From assembly GCA_024516155.1 (NCBI GenBank), contig JAJJXM010000008.1, positions 868,001-932,000 on the forward strand: a stretch of 64,000 bases of DNA, in the 5' to 3' direction. Shown here piece after piece: positions 50,876 to 63,584 of the stretch. Source of the stretch: Pyronema omphalodes. Taxonomy: Eukaryota > Ascomycota > Pezizomycetes > Pezizales > Pyronemataceae. The notes below the pieces were generated by a model that made no database searches, was not told where the DNA came from, and saw only the letters and a list, made by a program, of their open reading frames with translations. Within the stretch, counting starts at the first letter, position 1, and each line of letters begins with the position of its first letter. Both the position numbers and the translations under genes were made by a program.

Positions 50876-53800
50876 AGCACTTATGAAGATTATACGAACG
50901 AAAGAATGATTATTATGACACAGATGAGATGAGATGATACGATTTATAGCCAGTATGACATTGGGTTTGACTTTTACAGGAGTTCTAGAAAGGCGTTTAT
51001 TTGATTTTTAGCGTTGCATTTATGTTTGATTTCTTTTTCGAGAAGATTAAGATGAAGAGGCAGATGATGAGATATTGCATTGACGATACTATGAGATGAG
51101 ATTGGAACGAGAACCAAGTATATATGTTCATGATATTTTCCTTTGTTTTTAACTATTTATGGGTGGAGGATGTATGATTGTGGTTGGCGGAAGACAAATT
51201 GCATTCGACATGTGTTTTTTTTTACATATCGATTTTGAGGAGGTTTGATTTTTCAGGGGTTTTTTTTTTCATGGAGATAACAGTAATATTCGCTCAAGGG
51301 GATGCTGAAGGGCTGATGGGAATAAAGTTACGGTATCATGAAACTTGTTTTTCGATGTGAATTGAAACGTACGTAGTAGCTCAAAACTAAGTAGCCCGAT
51401 GGTGGTTGTAAACTGAAACCCGAAACCGAAACAAAGCATGCGGGGCCAACGATTGAATCAGCGCACGGCCAACGGTGAATCATGCGCCCAACTCGGATCC
51501 AGACCCGCTTAATCCGAGACGAGACAATAGATAGATACACGAGGAAAAAAAAGATCCCTATCTACATATCTACATGTGCTAATCGAATGGTGCAAAAAAA
51601 AAAAACAGTGATCGACAATCAACCGCGTGGTCTGTGCAGTGTGAATGTTATCCACCTCGCCTCGTGAAAACGTTAAGCGGGCGGGCATGCCTCGCCGACT
51701 CTGCGAGCAGCGAAGCCCGTGTAATCCCCCCCCCCGTGCGAAAAATAGGAAGAAAAAGCTTATCAGGAATTGACAACATGCGCTCGCGTATCAAGCGAAG
51801 CGAAAAAAAAAGCAGATGCTACATGGAAGCTAGATGGTCCGCGTGAAAGACTCATCATCACAAAAATTTGACGTTTGTTAGGCCATCATAGCTAGTAAGT
51901 CGTTCGCAAAGACTCGAAGCCTCGGAGCTTTCTTTACCTTAAAATACACTACATACCATATGATATCACGAATGAATGAAGGAATTATAAATGCTGGATG
52001 CTGGATCCATAGAGGAAAAAAAAAAGTGTACTAAAAACCACCGCGTGAACCACCGCGTGAACTACATAGCCCGTCAACCCGCGTACCAGTCAACCAATAC
52101 GCTCATGAAATTCCTAACACGACTCTTTTTATGATCCATGATCCCCCTGTCGTTAAGGGTCAGATGCTCCGAAGTGCGGGGTATGGTGTGAAAAAAACGG
52201 TCTGATCTTATTTGGCTGCGTTGGTTAGTGTTGGTTTATGTTAGTGGGGGGTTTTTTATGCGGAGTTTGTGCAGATGTGCAGAACTATGATGAACCCTGC
52301 AGACAGGCGCAGAGGTGCCTATTATGGTCCCCATACAGCAGCCATTCATATGGTGATGTTAGTTGTAAGTCGCAGTAGTTTACTGGGCGATATGCAGATG
52401 TGTGGGATTTTGGGCTAATGAAAATTCCGTGGTTGGAGTACCCCTAGAGATATGTATGTAGGGAGCATATCTTCATGGTGCATCATGGTTTAAAAGATAA
52501 TTTCTTTTCGACGAATGAGATGAGAATAATAGGACCATGATGTCAATGTGATGGGGTCTGGATGTGATGATGATGGAATTAGGGAGTTGGAGATGCACCC
52601 CTTCGAGCCTCAAGGTACGATGATGATATGATGCCTTACGGATGATACGATTTTTTTTCTCATGGGCTAAGAAGCTACGGCCTACATACATAAGCTTTTT
52701 CTGTATGCACTGGCGAATGATATGAAGCATCATACATAGTCGTTGCGAGTGCAGATTGATGCAAGAGTTTAGGAGTTTAGGAGTTTAGGAGTAGATGTAT
52801 GATGCAGGAGTATATAGCGTTGAGCGTTGGTAGTTGGTTTATAAGTTCATACAGAACTTTTGGATCTAGATTATAAGATTACAGTATTATTGTATGAGCT
52901 GCAACATCAAGGAGTGTACATACATATCTTGAACGGACTTTGATCTGCTGCTTTTTTTTTTCGTCCGCGTTGCGATGCGATATGATATCAGTGATTTTGA
53001 GACCAAAGGAAAGGAAAGTCAAGTAAAAGCACGGCGTTCGTATCGTACTGTAAATACTAATCGATGATATCATCAAAGACAGAAAGCTTACTCAGTTGTT
53101 GAAGCTCTATATGTATGTTGCATATGATACATATGATATGGTGCACCATACATATGACATTTGAGAAGATGAGATGAATGACGTAGTCCAAGACTTTCTT
53201 TGCATGCATATGTAGACTCTTTTCTTTTTCTGCCGTTTAAAACTTTTGTTTCCTTTCTTTTTTTGCTTTTGCTTTTGTGAATCAAGGATACATAAGTCAG
53301 CCGTAGGAATCAACAATTGCCAAGCTACACCATATATGTATGTGTACATAGCAAATATTTCTTTTTCTCGTTGCACCTATGTAAGGATACGGAACAACTT
53401 CTTTCTCTTTAAAAATGGTCACCTTCCAGAAGTAGTAGAGCAGACGTAGAGATGGAAGTGGGGCTTGGGTGCTAACCCTAACTATCTAGCGACGACTACA
53501 TATGAAGCCATACCTACCGCTATATGTACCGCCATCACCCGCAACCGCAACCGTCAACCGACCTCCGCTCCGGTTCCTGCCTTATTCGTCCGATGTTTCA
53601 GCGATGAAACAGGAAACTTGCCACATACATACATACCCTACGGACCCGGGATGTGGAGCTAGATATATAGTCTACGTGTATAGTACGTAGCTGTTTGACT
53701 TTGGCAAGCGAGATTGGTAAAACACACTAGCAGGTCAGGTGGGAATTTAGCACCATATGTACGTTTCAAGCTTTGTTTGAATTGAACTCGAGCGTGCGCA

Positions 53801-54157
53801 GTTGTTCTACGGAATAGGATGGGATAGGGTGCGCGTTACAGAGGTCTTGGTAACTGGAATAGGCATAGTTTTGTCATGACGATATAAACGAGATATGATG
53901 ACTAAAAATTACGGATTTTTAAGGGCATCCATATTGAACTGGGGATATATAGCTAGAGGATAAACGTGAGTACTAGTGTATTAAGAAAACAAGCACGCGC
54001 ACTCCTACGCTTCACCTGAGCTGAGGTTCCCGTAGCTTATATATATACTGCCCTCATTCGTTCTTCAACCTTACTTCCCTGCCAAAACCCAAAACGCAGC
54101 GAAATCCTGAAGAAATAGAGACTGAAACCACGGTGTGGACATCATGATACTGCCCCT

Positions 54158-54173
54158 CCCCCCCCCCCCCCCC
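54158..54173. repeat. Poly(C) tract, C16
   Basis: Seen directly: 16 consecutive C, preceded by CCCCT. Confidence 0.9.
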
Positions 54174-55603
54174 TGCCGCCCTATCAATTCCCCTTTATTC
54201 AGTGTCAGTGTCAGTGCCAATGATAATATATCCAGATAATATGACTTCCAAAAACTAGCTGCCCCAGGTGTTCGTTGGTCGAGATAACGTCGTGACCGGG
54301 TGAAAGTGGTGGATATTTGTTTCCACTACCAGTCGATAACCCTGGTCACGAGCTAGCAAATAACCTGTATCAAAACACTACCTTGTCCCCATAATAATAA
54401 TGATATACCAGTTACAGGGAAAGAAGGCACCAAATGGAAGCTACGTATATAGCGATATGCTCACTACAGCGAGCAATTTATATGCTGAACATGCCAGCGG
54501 AGGTTGAAAGAGAGGATTTCGAGTCTCGACTCTCACGGGGTTCCTACCCGAGCTACCGGATGACTAAGTATTGGCCGTTGAAAGCTGTTATTAGGGAAGG
54601 GATTGTGTATGAACAAATTGAATCGTTAGTACAGGATTTGAAGTTTGAACCGTACCGTACCAACGCTGTACAAAATAACGGCTCTGTAAAAACAGACAGC
54701 ACATCAGTCTATTTGTCTTTGAAAATAGGCTATTTTTTATACTTTAAAACCATGGGCTATGGTCAGGAAAAATGAGGAGAGGCAAAAATCTCATCAGCTT
54801 ATAGCTACTCTAAGGATGTGGTGCAAAAAAGGTAATAGAAAACCCAATAGATCATCTAGAGGGCAGTCATAGAGTACTGGAAAAAGAAGAGGAAGGCCAA
54901 AAAGGTAGAAGAGCAAGTAATGAGATGCTTAGAGGAGGAAAGGTATGCAGATATATTACGCGAAATAATTCGGGAGAAAGAACCTGCAATGCTTCCATAC
55001 TTACTTGAATATATGGAGGGTACATCCGTCCATCCATATTGTACTTCATAATACGAATGTACACCTTCTAAGACCAAATGTGTTACCCCTCTTGCCAAAA
55101 CTGAAATCAGGATCAGACCTCCCAATCGTATAAACCACTTTGGAATGACGGCGAAAACGGAATTTACGGACTGTTGGAATATGAGAACTGTACGGCGACC
55201 CAGTTCAGTTTACTGTCAGTAGTATAAAATGGTTAAACTGTGAAAACCAGTCAGGTGAACTGTTTAAAACTGCGAAAACTGGTTTATGAAGGGACAATAA
55301 ATATTTTTCAGTGCATACATTACAAAATTCTATCCTAACTGTGTCCCCAGAAATCACAACTGACGCCTACAATTGAAGCTCTTGAGCCCATCAATGGCCT
55401 TCAGACAACCTACCTGCATTAAATGGCGGTCCTATATAATGATCCCCCTGCATTCGGAAAAACAGCAGCTCAGACTCGGCAGTCATCACGGAAACTGAGA
55501 GCATGTTCACCGCCATTTCGTAAAGGTTGGGTAACCTGATTACCAGAAACTGGTGGATTAAGGAGAGTTGAGATACTGGCAAGATTGGCCACCGACGGGT
55601 TCA

Positions 55604-55623
55604 GGGGGGGGGGGGGGGGGGGG
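55604..55623. repeat. Poly(G) tract, G20
   Basis: Seen directly: 20 consecutive G, 1.4 kb from the C16 tract and of opposite strand sense. Confidence 0.9.
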
Positions 55624-56768
55624 TGAATGGGGGATTCAATAGTTTCATGATATCTGTATCGAGGCTGTACTTTATATCGAGCTACAAATTCGCGTTCATC
55701 CGGTAGTCACTCCACAGGGATGCTGACGGCGGAGTGAGTAACGAAAACGATGCTAAGAGGAACCGATGATGGATATAAGGAGTAAGTGGCTTCAGCTCTG
55801 TAATCCTGTGTACGATCCTTTCCCCGCAGCCAGCAGCGGAGAGTTGGTTGGCGGCGTCACGAGGTGGGCGACTCACTGAATGTCACTCGTGTGATGTTGC
55901 CAATGCTATCACCATTGCATTGGCAGTACTATTCACAGCTAACTTAGGTTTCAATTGTTACCAAATCATATTCCACTGGAGAAAAAAACAGCTTTAGATG
56001 GGTCTTTCATACAAGGAGACAGCGAGAGCAAATATGATCAAGACGAACAGAAATGGACTTGAACTTGAACTCAATCGATTTGGATGCAGTACTGGGATGT
56101 TAGGCAATATGGAATAGCATGAGTGAACGGAAGACCAGATTGACCTATGCCAAATGCACATGTGAAGGGTATGATGGATTTCAAAGATGATGACCAGGCT
56201 GATAACCACATGGAGATGGGGAATGGGATGTAAAGAAAAATACATCCGAATACATTCTTTCACAGCCAACGTCTAATCGCTGTGATATAACTTTTAAGCT
56301 TTGTTTAGCGTATTCAAAATAGCAATTGCTCGTGATGTTTGTTGAATACCGTCGGCCCGCTTATTCTAAAATGCACCCACTGACGCAGATATACATAGAT
56401 GTCGACCCGTATACCAACTTTATAACCAGGGGATTGCGTATGGTGTATATCTAACTACATAATGTCAATGCAGAGACCTGAAAAGTTGGTATCTAGGGCG
56501 GTATACACCCCTATACATGGAAGTCTACAGATATAGTCAAGCTGTAGTCCGTATTCGGGGAATGATATGCCTGGCGATAACGAGGTATGGGTTTCAGGGG
56601 AAAGGAATGGAGAATATTTTTCTATAAATTGAAATAACTTTCCTCGAGTTATGAGTATCTTAGATAAATATACCATATAATACCCAAGACTTACGATGGC
56701 CGTGAATTTTCAGGCGAAAGCTGCCACCAAATAAATGGCTATAGCTATAGCACGGCGCAAGATTTTAG

Positions 56769-56865
56769 CGACATATGTATAATTTATCGTCGTTTCGCCT
56801 ACCGATATCAAAATTTCAGCGACATATGTATAACGTATCGTCGTTTCGCCTACCGATATCAACTT
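56769..56865. repeat. 49-bp tandem duplication
   Basis: Two adjacent copies of a unit beginning GCGACATATGTATAA and ending CGTTTCGCCTACCGATATCA, differing at a few positions. Confidence 0.9.
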
Positions 56866-58081
56866 TCTGCCAATGGCGCTTATAGGCCTCGACGACATTA
56901 TAGTGGAAACACTGAGCTGATTCTTCTATATCATCCTTAATAAATGCTAGCTGTTCTTCGCCAAGGCTATTGCGAGAGTTTGCTTTTTGTAGAAATGCAT
57001 TAGCAGTGGCATTTCCAGCACCGTACGGTCCCAGAGCCAAATTCAAGAGAGTCGAGAAGATGGCGCTGCACGTGAAGCGGCACGAGCCACTCTGAAACAA
57101 ATAATGAGTGGTCTTTCGCGGATTGATGATGGTGTCTTCTCGTTCACCTCATACGCTGCCTTGAAAGCCGACTCAAAAGCAGAGTCGAAGGCCCATCCCT
57201 TGGACACGTACCACCTCCTTGATGAACAAATGCCATTTTAAAAATTAGAAAAAACGGCTGACGCTATGAGGACCTCAGGATATAGGCTTGAAGGGAGACA
57301 ACGACGTGGAAGGGCGTGGAGGACGGTTCTAGACAAGAGAACAGACTGTGGGGCAGAACGATATAGGGCTGTGAGTGGTTGGAAATAAGTTGAGGTATTA
57401 GTGTGAGGTGATAAAGTTGATGTTTCTTTAATTGCTTGTTTTGATTTGTTCTTGATATTATGTTTGGATTTCGGGGAACGGGGGTAAGAATGCGATGGTA
57501 AGTAGAGAGTTGCCAAGGATATGGAGACAAATGAGCCATAAGTTTTAATCATAGATATATAAAATAAGTAAATATGTTGATGGACGTTTCAGAGTAGTCG
57601 CGATGCGCAAAAGCTTAGTTAAATAGACAGATGACGGTTTTGAATCATGTATTCACAGAAAGTCACTCGTACATGTTGCGGGACTAGATTGTGGACTTTC
57701 ACCACACTGACTGGAGTTATCTAGAACATATTAAAAATTATATATGCACATATATGCTTAAAATATTCTGTTTATCGGCCCTCAAACTGAGATGCAGGAT
57801 AACGTGATCTCTGTTACAGTTTTACATGGTACATCACTCATGGACGCATCTGGCAAAGTTCCAGCCAACGGTCCTGACATCTACCACCGTTGTGCTTCCC
57901 CGATACTACAATAGTGAGACAATCCAACGTGTTCAGTTCCCAAGTGGGCGTCGTTGGCACACATTGGCCGTATCGCTACGGAAACGTCATCGGAGATCAC
58001 TCGACGATGAATCCGACAAAAAACCGCGGACAGTCGTTCTTTCCGATGACGCAAGAAGCGGGGACTCCATCCCATACTTAG

Positions 58082-58730
58082 ATCCATTCTGAAGAGAAGA
58101 GAAGCGGTCTTCCTGCAATTAGCTCAGGACATGCGCTCATCGGCACCCATTTGGTGCGCGTCGTCAAGAAAAACGAAACAGACCGGTACTGGTGGTACCA
58201 GTCTGAAAAGCGCCAAACCAGAGGACATCTCTTTGGGGATTGTCCTAGGTGGAGGAAAGATTCTAAGGAACTCAAAGCAGAGGTGGTTAGGGTCACGGGG
58301 AAGCGGAGGAGATCGAGGGGGAGACTCAAGATGGTGGAGTTGTTCAGGGGCGATCGGCTTACCAAAGCGATCTTAGATTATTTGGCTGCGACGGAAATAG
58401 GCGGAAGATATCTATAAGCAAGGGTGGGCAGGCCAAAAGTTTGGAGGGCGAACTGTTTGTTTATCGTTGTCTTTCTTTTTTTGTTTTGGACGGTTGCTTT
58501 TTAAAGGGACTTAGTTTAACGTTATTGTTTGCTTTATCTTTTTCTTCTTCTTTGCTTTTTGTTATTTCGTTACACTACTCATTTTTGGGAACGTCATAGG
58601 GAGAAGGAGACCGAGTAGCCTCTTTAGGTGGCTTCGGCCACGAGCACAGGATAAATGGCTTTAGATTCCCGCATAGGTCTTTAAGGTCTCCAATGGTGTA
58701 TGTACGATTAAAAATCAAAATCAAAAAAAC
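58082..58730 (+). mobile_element. 3' remnant of a non-LTR (LINE) retrotransposon
   Basis: The open frame 58082-58417 encodes the C-terminal end of a fungal LINE polyprotein: SGHALIGTHLVRVVKK, then RYWWYQSEKRQTRGHLFGDC with PRW, as in the region after reverse transcriptase and RNase H. In intact relatives this is a Cys/His knuckle; here the first two cysteines appear lost (WWYQS), so it is decayed. No reverse transcriptase is visible upstream, so the copy is 5'-truncated. The 3' end is an A-rich tail with ATCAAAATCAAAA near 58710-58730. A small stem-loop GTGGCTTCGGCCAC lies at about 58628. Boundaries are approximate. Confidence 0.7.
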
Positions 58731-60147
58731 CTGACATTTACCACTACAATCAATTAGGTTGGCTACCTGTCATAAAACCTTTCAATATACATACATAGAT
58801 AACCTGATGTTGTCATTTCTGCGATTATAGGTCAACGGATCAGAATTGACCAAGCTAGTACGAGGTGCTGCGTACCGTACGTATCGGAACGGATCCAACA
58901 CGAAACCCATGATATTACTTGACCTTACTTTGGCAGCTAAAATTCTACGTAACTCGTTCCGCTTCCCACTCCAGTGCACTGCACACCTACGAAATGCCTT
59001 TTAAGTCTGCATTCCGATTCTACAACGGAACACAGGCCCAAAACACCTGGTGATCGGTAAATTGTCTCAGGCCGGCTTTCCCAAATTTATCCATTTTCTA
59101 TACCAGTAACAGACTTCTACAAAGTGCTACTTCAAGAGTGCAAAACTAATAGTACTTTCTCGCAGATATCACAATACTGAGGGTAGAAGTCACCGGGCCG
59201 GTTAGCAATTCAGATTGCCCAATCTAAACAACGATACAAGAACTGAACTTCAAACAACCACGAGTTTAACAGCACCTTGCCACAACAACTGCAGCAAGAA
59301 TACTATTGTATTGAAATATCAACTCCAATACCAAATTACAAGTAGAAAGCTAAACTCCACTCTCATAAACCAGTTATACCCCCGACCAATACACCAATAA
59401 AAATCACCGCAATCCATCTTTAAACGAACCGGATTTTCAGATCTAGAGTGTAATTCACCCTGGCTGACTGGTATGTTTTTATCTCAAGGACAATAGGGAC
59501 CATGCTCCAAAGCCCCCAAATCCACACAGCAAGTATTGCCATTTGTGAGAAATTAAATATACCAGGTGGGTTTACCGTCTTCCTCATCGCGTTCATGGCG
59601 ATTGATAGTAAGTTGTCTTGGCTCTTTGATCGGGAGGAGAGGAGATGGCAAAATAGTGAAGTGTGAAGTGAAACGTAGTATTGCGTATTGCGTATTGATT
59701 AGTTGATTTGGTTTTGTAATTGTATAAGTGCAATTTATATAGCTTTGACTCACTGGAATGTTCATAATCGCCACTGAATTAACCTAGAGAGACGACCATG
59801 ATCATTTCCATTTCCAACCAACATATCGTATGTTTGGTCTCAAACATTTTGTCCTTGGTTAGCTCCAATATACCCCATGAATCGGTATTCTTGGACCATT
59901 GAGCAAGATTGGGTTTACTCCCTTTTCATTATTACCGCAGAAATGAAATTCATTTCAGAACAAACTTGACATTGTTCTTCACCCCACAAATGGTCAAGAT
60001 CGACCTAATTGTGCCTAGCCGCACTACATAATCCAATCTCTCCCTCATCTTAGCTTTAACCTCATACATGCTGCATGCTGCACTGTCCTGAACTGCCTCC
60101 CGAGTGATACCCTGCTGTCCCAAGAGGCTACAGGTAACCCCACCGCG
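58731..60147. other. Intergenic, no gene recognised
   Basis: ORFs of at most 73 codons without motifs. The end is C-rich and likely holds the promoter and 5' UTR of the next gene. Confidence 0.6.
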
Positions 60148-61525
60148 ATGTCACCATCTCACTTCCACTCCCACTCCCCCGAGGGATATTACGATGTCTC
60201 TGTAAGGGACTTACATTCTCACGATCATGGTCACTCTCACGACTCCGGAAGCGGCCATGTCCATTACCACCGCCCCGCTTCTACCAAAGTTCCGGTTAAC
60301 TTCTTCATCGCCTTATTAGCGATCCAACTCTTTGTCACCCCACTCTTTGTATTTTGTCGTATGTATATGCTCCGAAAACAAAGAGCGACAATCTGGTCAA
60401 AGATTGCGGATTGGTGTTTCGGAATCTATGGGGTTCTTGTGATTGTTGATTCTGGGACTATGATGAATTACGTTATGCAGGAAAAGAGGTTGATTGAGAA
60501 GTTTCCTGGCGTACAAGACGAGGCACGGGTGCTGAATGAAATGCTAAAGAAGGGTCATTTGGTGGTAAGTTATCACCCACCTTCTTATGCAACTCCTTGA
60601 CTATTGCTTCATATTCGTCCATTTGCAATCACTCGCACTCACCGGCAGCGGACCTTTAAAGTCCCAAATTAGACTGGAGAAAGATGTTGATACTAACAGC
60701 CACCAGGCAAACTTCACTCTCTGTCTAACCTACAACATCGAAATGACCATGATAAAGCTAGCCTTCCTATGCTACTTCTTCCCCCTTCTCCCCGCTTTAC
60801 GCCTGCGTCTCCGCGTCCTCCTTTATTTCACCGCCCTCTACATCCTTAGTACCTGCGTTGGCCAATTCCTCACCACTCTCCTCTACTGCCGGCCTATTCA
60901 TCTTAACTGGGCGACTCCCCCGACCTGTACCTTAGAAAATTCCTTTCCCGGCGTCATTCTCCAATTCGGCATCAACGTCACCACTTCCCTCCTCCTTCTG
61001 GTGTTGGTACTTTGCATCTTAGCTCAGCGTCTAGTGACAAAATACGATAAACTAGGAGTTGCCGTCATAGTAATAATTGGGATGTTGGCACCGACAATGG
61101 CGTTGTTACGGGTCATTGCGATTTGGCCTTTGGTCGAGGATGGACATGTGCATATGGCGGAGTTGACGAGGGCTAACAGTAGTTATGGAGTTATTGAGAC
61201 ATTAGCGGTTATGGTGGCGTTTTTTTGTCCGGCGTTGAGGGTTTGGTTTAGGGAGCGGGTGGGAAGTGATGATGGGTCTCCGAGGGGGTTGGTGGCGCGC
61301 TCGGAAGTGGATATCATGAAGGAGAGAGTGGGATCGGGGGGTTCGTTGCCGAGATGGCAGGCAGGCAGAAAATTGTGGAGGAGTACTGGGAATAGTAGTT
61401 TGGACAGTACGGATCAGGGGGCGGAGACGGAAGGGGAGTTGGCGGGGAGGAATGAATTGAATATGGGAAGAGGGGTTAGGGAGTATGCGTGGAATGGACA
61501 GGGGAGACCACCGACTTGGATTTAG
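60148..61525 (+). CDS. Fungal rhodopsin-family (7-TM) membrane protein with His-rich N-terminus
   Basis: Model: exons 60148-60564 and 60707-61525, 411 residues; intron 142 nt, GTAAGT...CAG, with an ACTAAC branch site 10 nt before the acceptor. Seven hydrophobic segments can be counted: about 48-73, 84-105, 148-168, then RVLLYFTALYILSTCVGQF, VILQFGINVTTSLLLLVLVL, VAVIVIIGMLAPTMALLRVI and VIETLAVMVAFFCPAL. Conserved family positions appear as LLYCRPIHLNW and the Cys pair around CTLENS. This matches the large fungal rhodopsin-domain integral membrane family, whose members lack the retinal lysine and mostly have unknown roles. The first 41 residues hold 11 histidines (HSHDHGHSH), which is not part of the usual family layout. 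The C-terminus is a soluble Gly/Ser/Arg tail. Convergent with the Mis18 gene, 181 bp apart. Confidence 0.8.
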
Positions 61526-61706
61526 GAGTGAGAATTGGTGAGGAGATGATACTAATGGAGAAGCTTGGATGATGCAATGCTGAATGAAACTATGGATGAG
61601 ATCGGAAGATGAGGGCTGAGGAAGGATTTATTGAATCCTTTAATGTACTTTAATAACTTGGCATAGTAGTCATAATTAATTTAAACTTGAAACCCGAATA
61701 TTCTTA

Positions 61707-63080
61707 CTATTTATCGTGACTAAGCGAAGTTCCACTCCTCCTTGTCGACCTAGTCGTCTTCTGTTTATCTGTGATGACAATCTCAAAGCTCTGGCTCATT
61801 CTCCTCGCCTTAGTGTCCGTAGTTTCCTCATTCGGAGTTGCCCCTTCATGTTGCACCCCATCATCTGTTTCGAGATCCGGAACTACAACACTATTTTGCC
61901 CCCCACTCAACCTATTTCCCCTCCTCACCTTCCTGCTCTTCCTCGTCTCCTCCACTATTTCCATTGAATGCGGTGGTTGTGAACTAACTTGTTCCGATCT
62001 AAGACTCCTGCGTCCCCCGTCTTCCTCCAAAAACGATAAATTCCCATCCGTAGATTGGGAATCAGGGATAACCGACCTAACCGTTGATGGCGGGGAAATT
62101 ACAACCGCAGGTTCATGTTGAAAATCTGCTCCTTGTTTCCTTTTGTGGGACATAGAAGTGGATTGAGTAATGTTTCCCATCAGCGGGGGACTTTTTTCGA
62201 GTACACCCATGTAGTGAGCCTTAACCTCCTCGATTTGCCTTGCACAATCATGGAGTTCTTCTCTTTGCTGCTCTAGCTTCTGCATAGCTCTTCTATGCGC
62301 CTTCTCTTGCTCAACTCGCTCCTTTTTCATAGCCACCAATATCGCCCCGGACTCCTCGGTTTGCATTGAAAGCTGTTTCTCTAACGTCCCAATCCTCTCC
62401 AGCAGCTGTACTCTATCCCCTACCCCGTCGGCCCCGGAGTTGGCATTAGCAACTTGTTCTTTAACCTCCGCAAAGCCCTCATCATGCATTGAAACCTGCT
62501 GTTCTAACCTCCCAATCCTATCCATTAGTTGTGTAGTATCCCCCTTGTCACCAGCAATCCGGGTAAGCTTCTCCTTAACCTCTCCCAACTCCTCCCACAA
62601 CGTCACGCAAACGCTCTTCAACCCCTGTAACTGCTGCGCCACGTCATTCGGTTGAGGATTCAGCAGTGCGATTACCTCCGGATCCTCTAGAACCTTTTGC
62701 GAGGGTTCTTGGGTTCCAACATAATAAACCAATAGTTTTTCAATGTCCACTGTAAAAGCTCCTTGTAGATGGACCAGATGATTCGGAGTTCCAAAGAAAG
62801 TACGGCCTAATAGTTGGTTGCATTTTTGGCAGAAAATATGAGAGGAAACCGTGTTTTCATCCCAACCGGAGGAAGAGAAGATGCGATCGGCGGAGATGCT
62901 GCATAAAAGATGACGGAAGGTGAGGCCGCGGTGTTGGGTTTGGCATAGGAGGTGGGAGGAGTCGGTGAGGATTCGTTCGCAGGAGGAGCAGGAGAAGATT
63001 ATCGATGGCAAGGAGTTTGAAGAACTAGGGGTTGATGAAATGGCGGAGAGGAGCTCGGGGGTCACAGACTGGAGTGGCAT
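61707..63080 (-). CDS. Mis18-domain kinetochore protein
   Basis: Intronless, 457 residues. Residues 29-120 carry the Mis18/yippee-like zinc fold: C31-x2-C34 in SCSSCERILTDS, and C84-x2-C87 in FCQKCNQLLGRTFFGTP, followed by FTVDIEKLLVYYVG, which matches the end of the domain. Family members help load the centromeric histone CENP-A in late mitosis. Residues about 150-295 form a long coiled coil with two similar blocks (LMDRIGRLEQQVSMHDE and LLERIGTLEKQLSMQTE), probably for oligomerisation. The remaining C-terminus is Ser/Thr/Arg-rich with SP and TP sites. S. pombe Mis18 is shorter (about 190), so the long tail is a filamentous-fungal extension. Start is the first ATG. Confidence 0.8.
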   Translation of the reverse strand: MPLQSVTPELLSAISSTPSSSNSLPSIIFSCSSCERILTDSSHLLCQTQHRGLTFRHLLCSISADRIFSSSGWDENTVSSHIFCQKCNQLLGRTFFGTPNHLVHLQGAFTVDIEKLLVYYVGTQEPSQKVLEDPEVIALLNPQPNDVAQQLQGLKSVCVTLWEELGEVKEKLTRIAGDKGDTTQLMDRIGRLEQQVSMHDEGFAEVKEQVANANSGADGVGDRVQLLERIGTLEKQLSMQTEESGAILVAMKKERVEQEKAHRRAMQKLEQQREELHDCARQIEEVKAHYMGVLEKSPPLMGNITQSTSMSHKRKQGADFQHEPAVVISPPSTVRSVIPDSQSTDGNLSFLEEDGGRRSLRSEQVSSQPPHSMEIVEETRKSRKVRRGNRLSGGQNSVVVPDLETDDGVQHEGATPNEETTDTKARRMSQSFEIVITDKQKTTRSTRRSGTSLSHDK

Positions 63081-63584
63081 GTTCTGGGAGACGCGTCGGA
63101 CGGGCTATGACGGATGTTCGCGTTTCGGGCTGCATATTTTTGGCGTCCGTATTACCCGGCCTTGGGATTTGGCGAATTATATTGGAATTACATAGGAAAT
63201 TAGAGCTTAATTTGGGCTAATTTGGGCAAATAAATGGGCATTGAAGTTGAGCTTATGGACAAAGCTGGTTGAGTTGATCGAGCTTTTCATATTTTCATGT
63301 CCGTCTGCCCTCCCATTTTATCTCCCGTAAAAGAAAACAAGCCCATAGTCCTCCAAACATATAGAACCGCGCATGTAATTTTCCAATTTGTTTGACAAGC
63401 CGGTTCAACTTATGGAGGCACGATCCCGTAGCACACCGCAGCCGATTATCGCTTCCACAAACATTATATTGCACCGACTCGCATCGCTGTATTCTCAATT
63501 GCATAATTCTAACTCCGAATAATGCGACGTTTGTATGATACACCAAAACCCGCTTTTCTCCCTCTAAATACACGATTTTTCGCT
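63081..63584. other. Intergenic between Mis18 and complex I genes
   Basis: Promoter of the Mis18 gene (reading left from 63080) and the 3' flank of the complex I gene. ORFs of up to 92 codons have no motifs. Confidence 0.6.

Larger units (their letters stand above)
50876..58081. other. Gene-poor block with homopolymer tracts and small ORFs
   Basis: About 7.2 kb without a confident gene. It contains C16 (54158-54173) and G20 (55604-55623) tracts, three TTTAGGAG units (about 52768-52792), and many short A, T and ATG/CAT-rich simple stretches. A 113-codon ORF at 54434-54775 and a 63-codon one at 54860-55051 (Lys/Glu-rich, REIIREKEPAMLPYLLEYME) may be bits of a decayed transposon protein. A 94-codon reverse ORF at 56816-57100 has no recognised motif. 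Confidence 0.55.
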
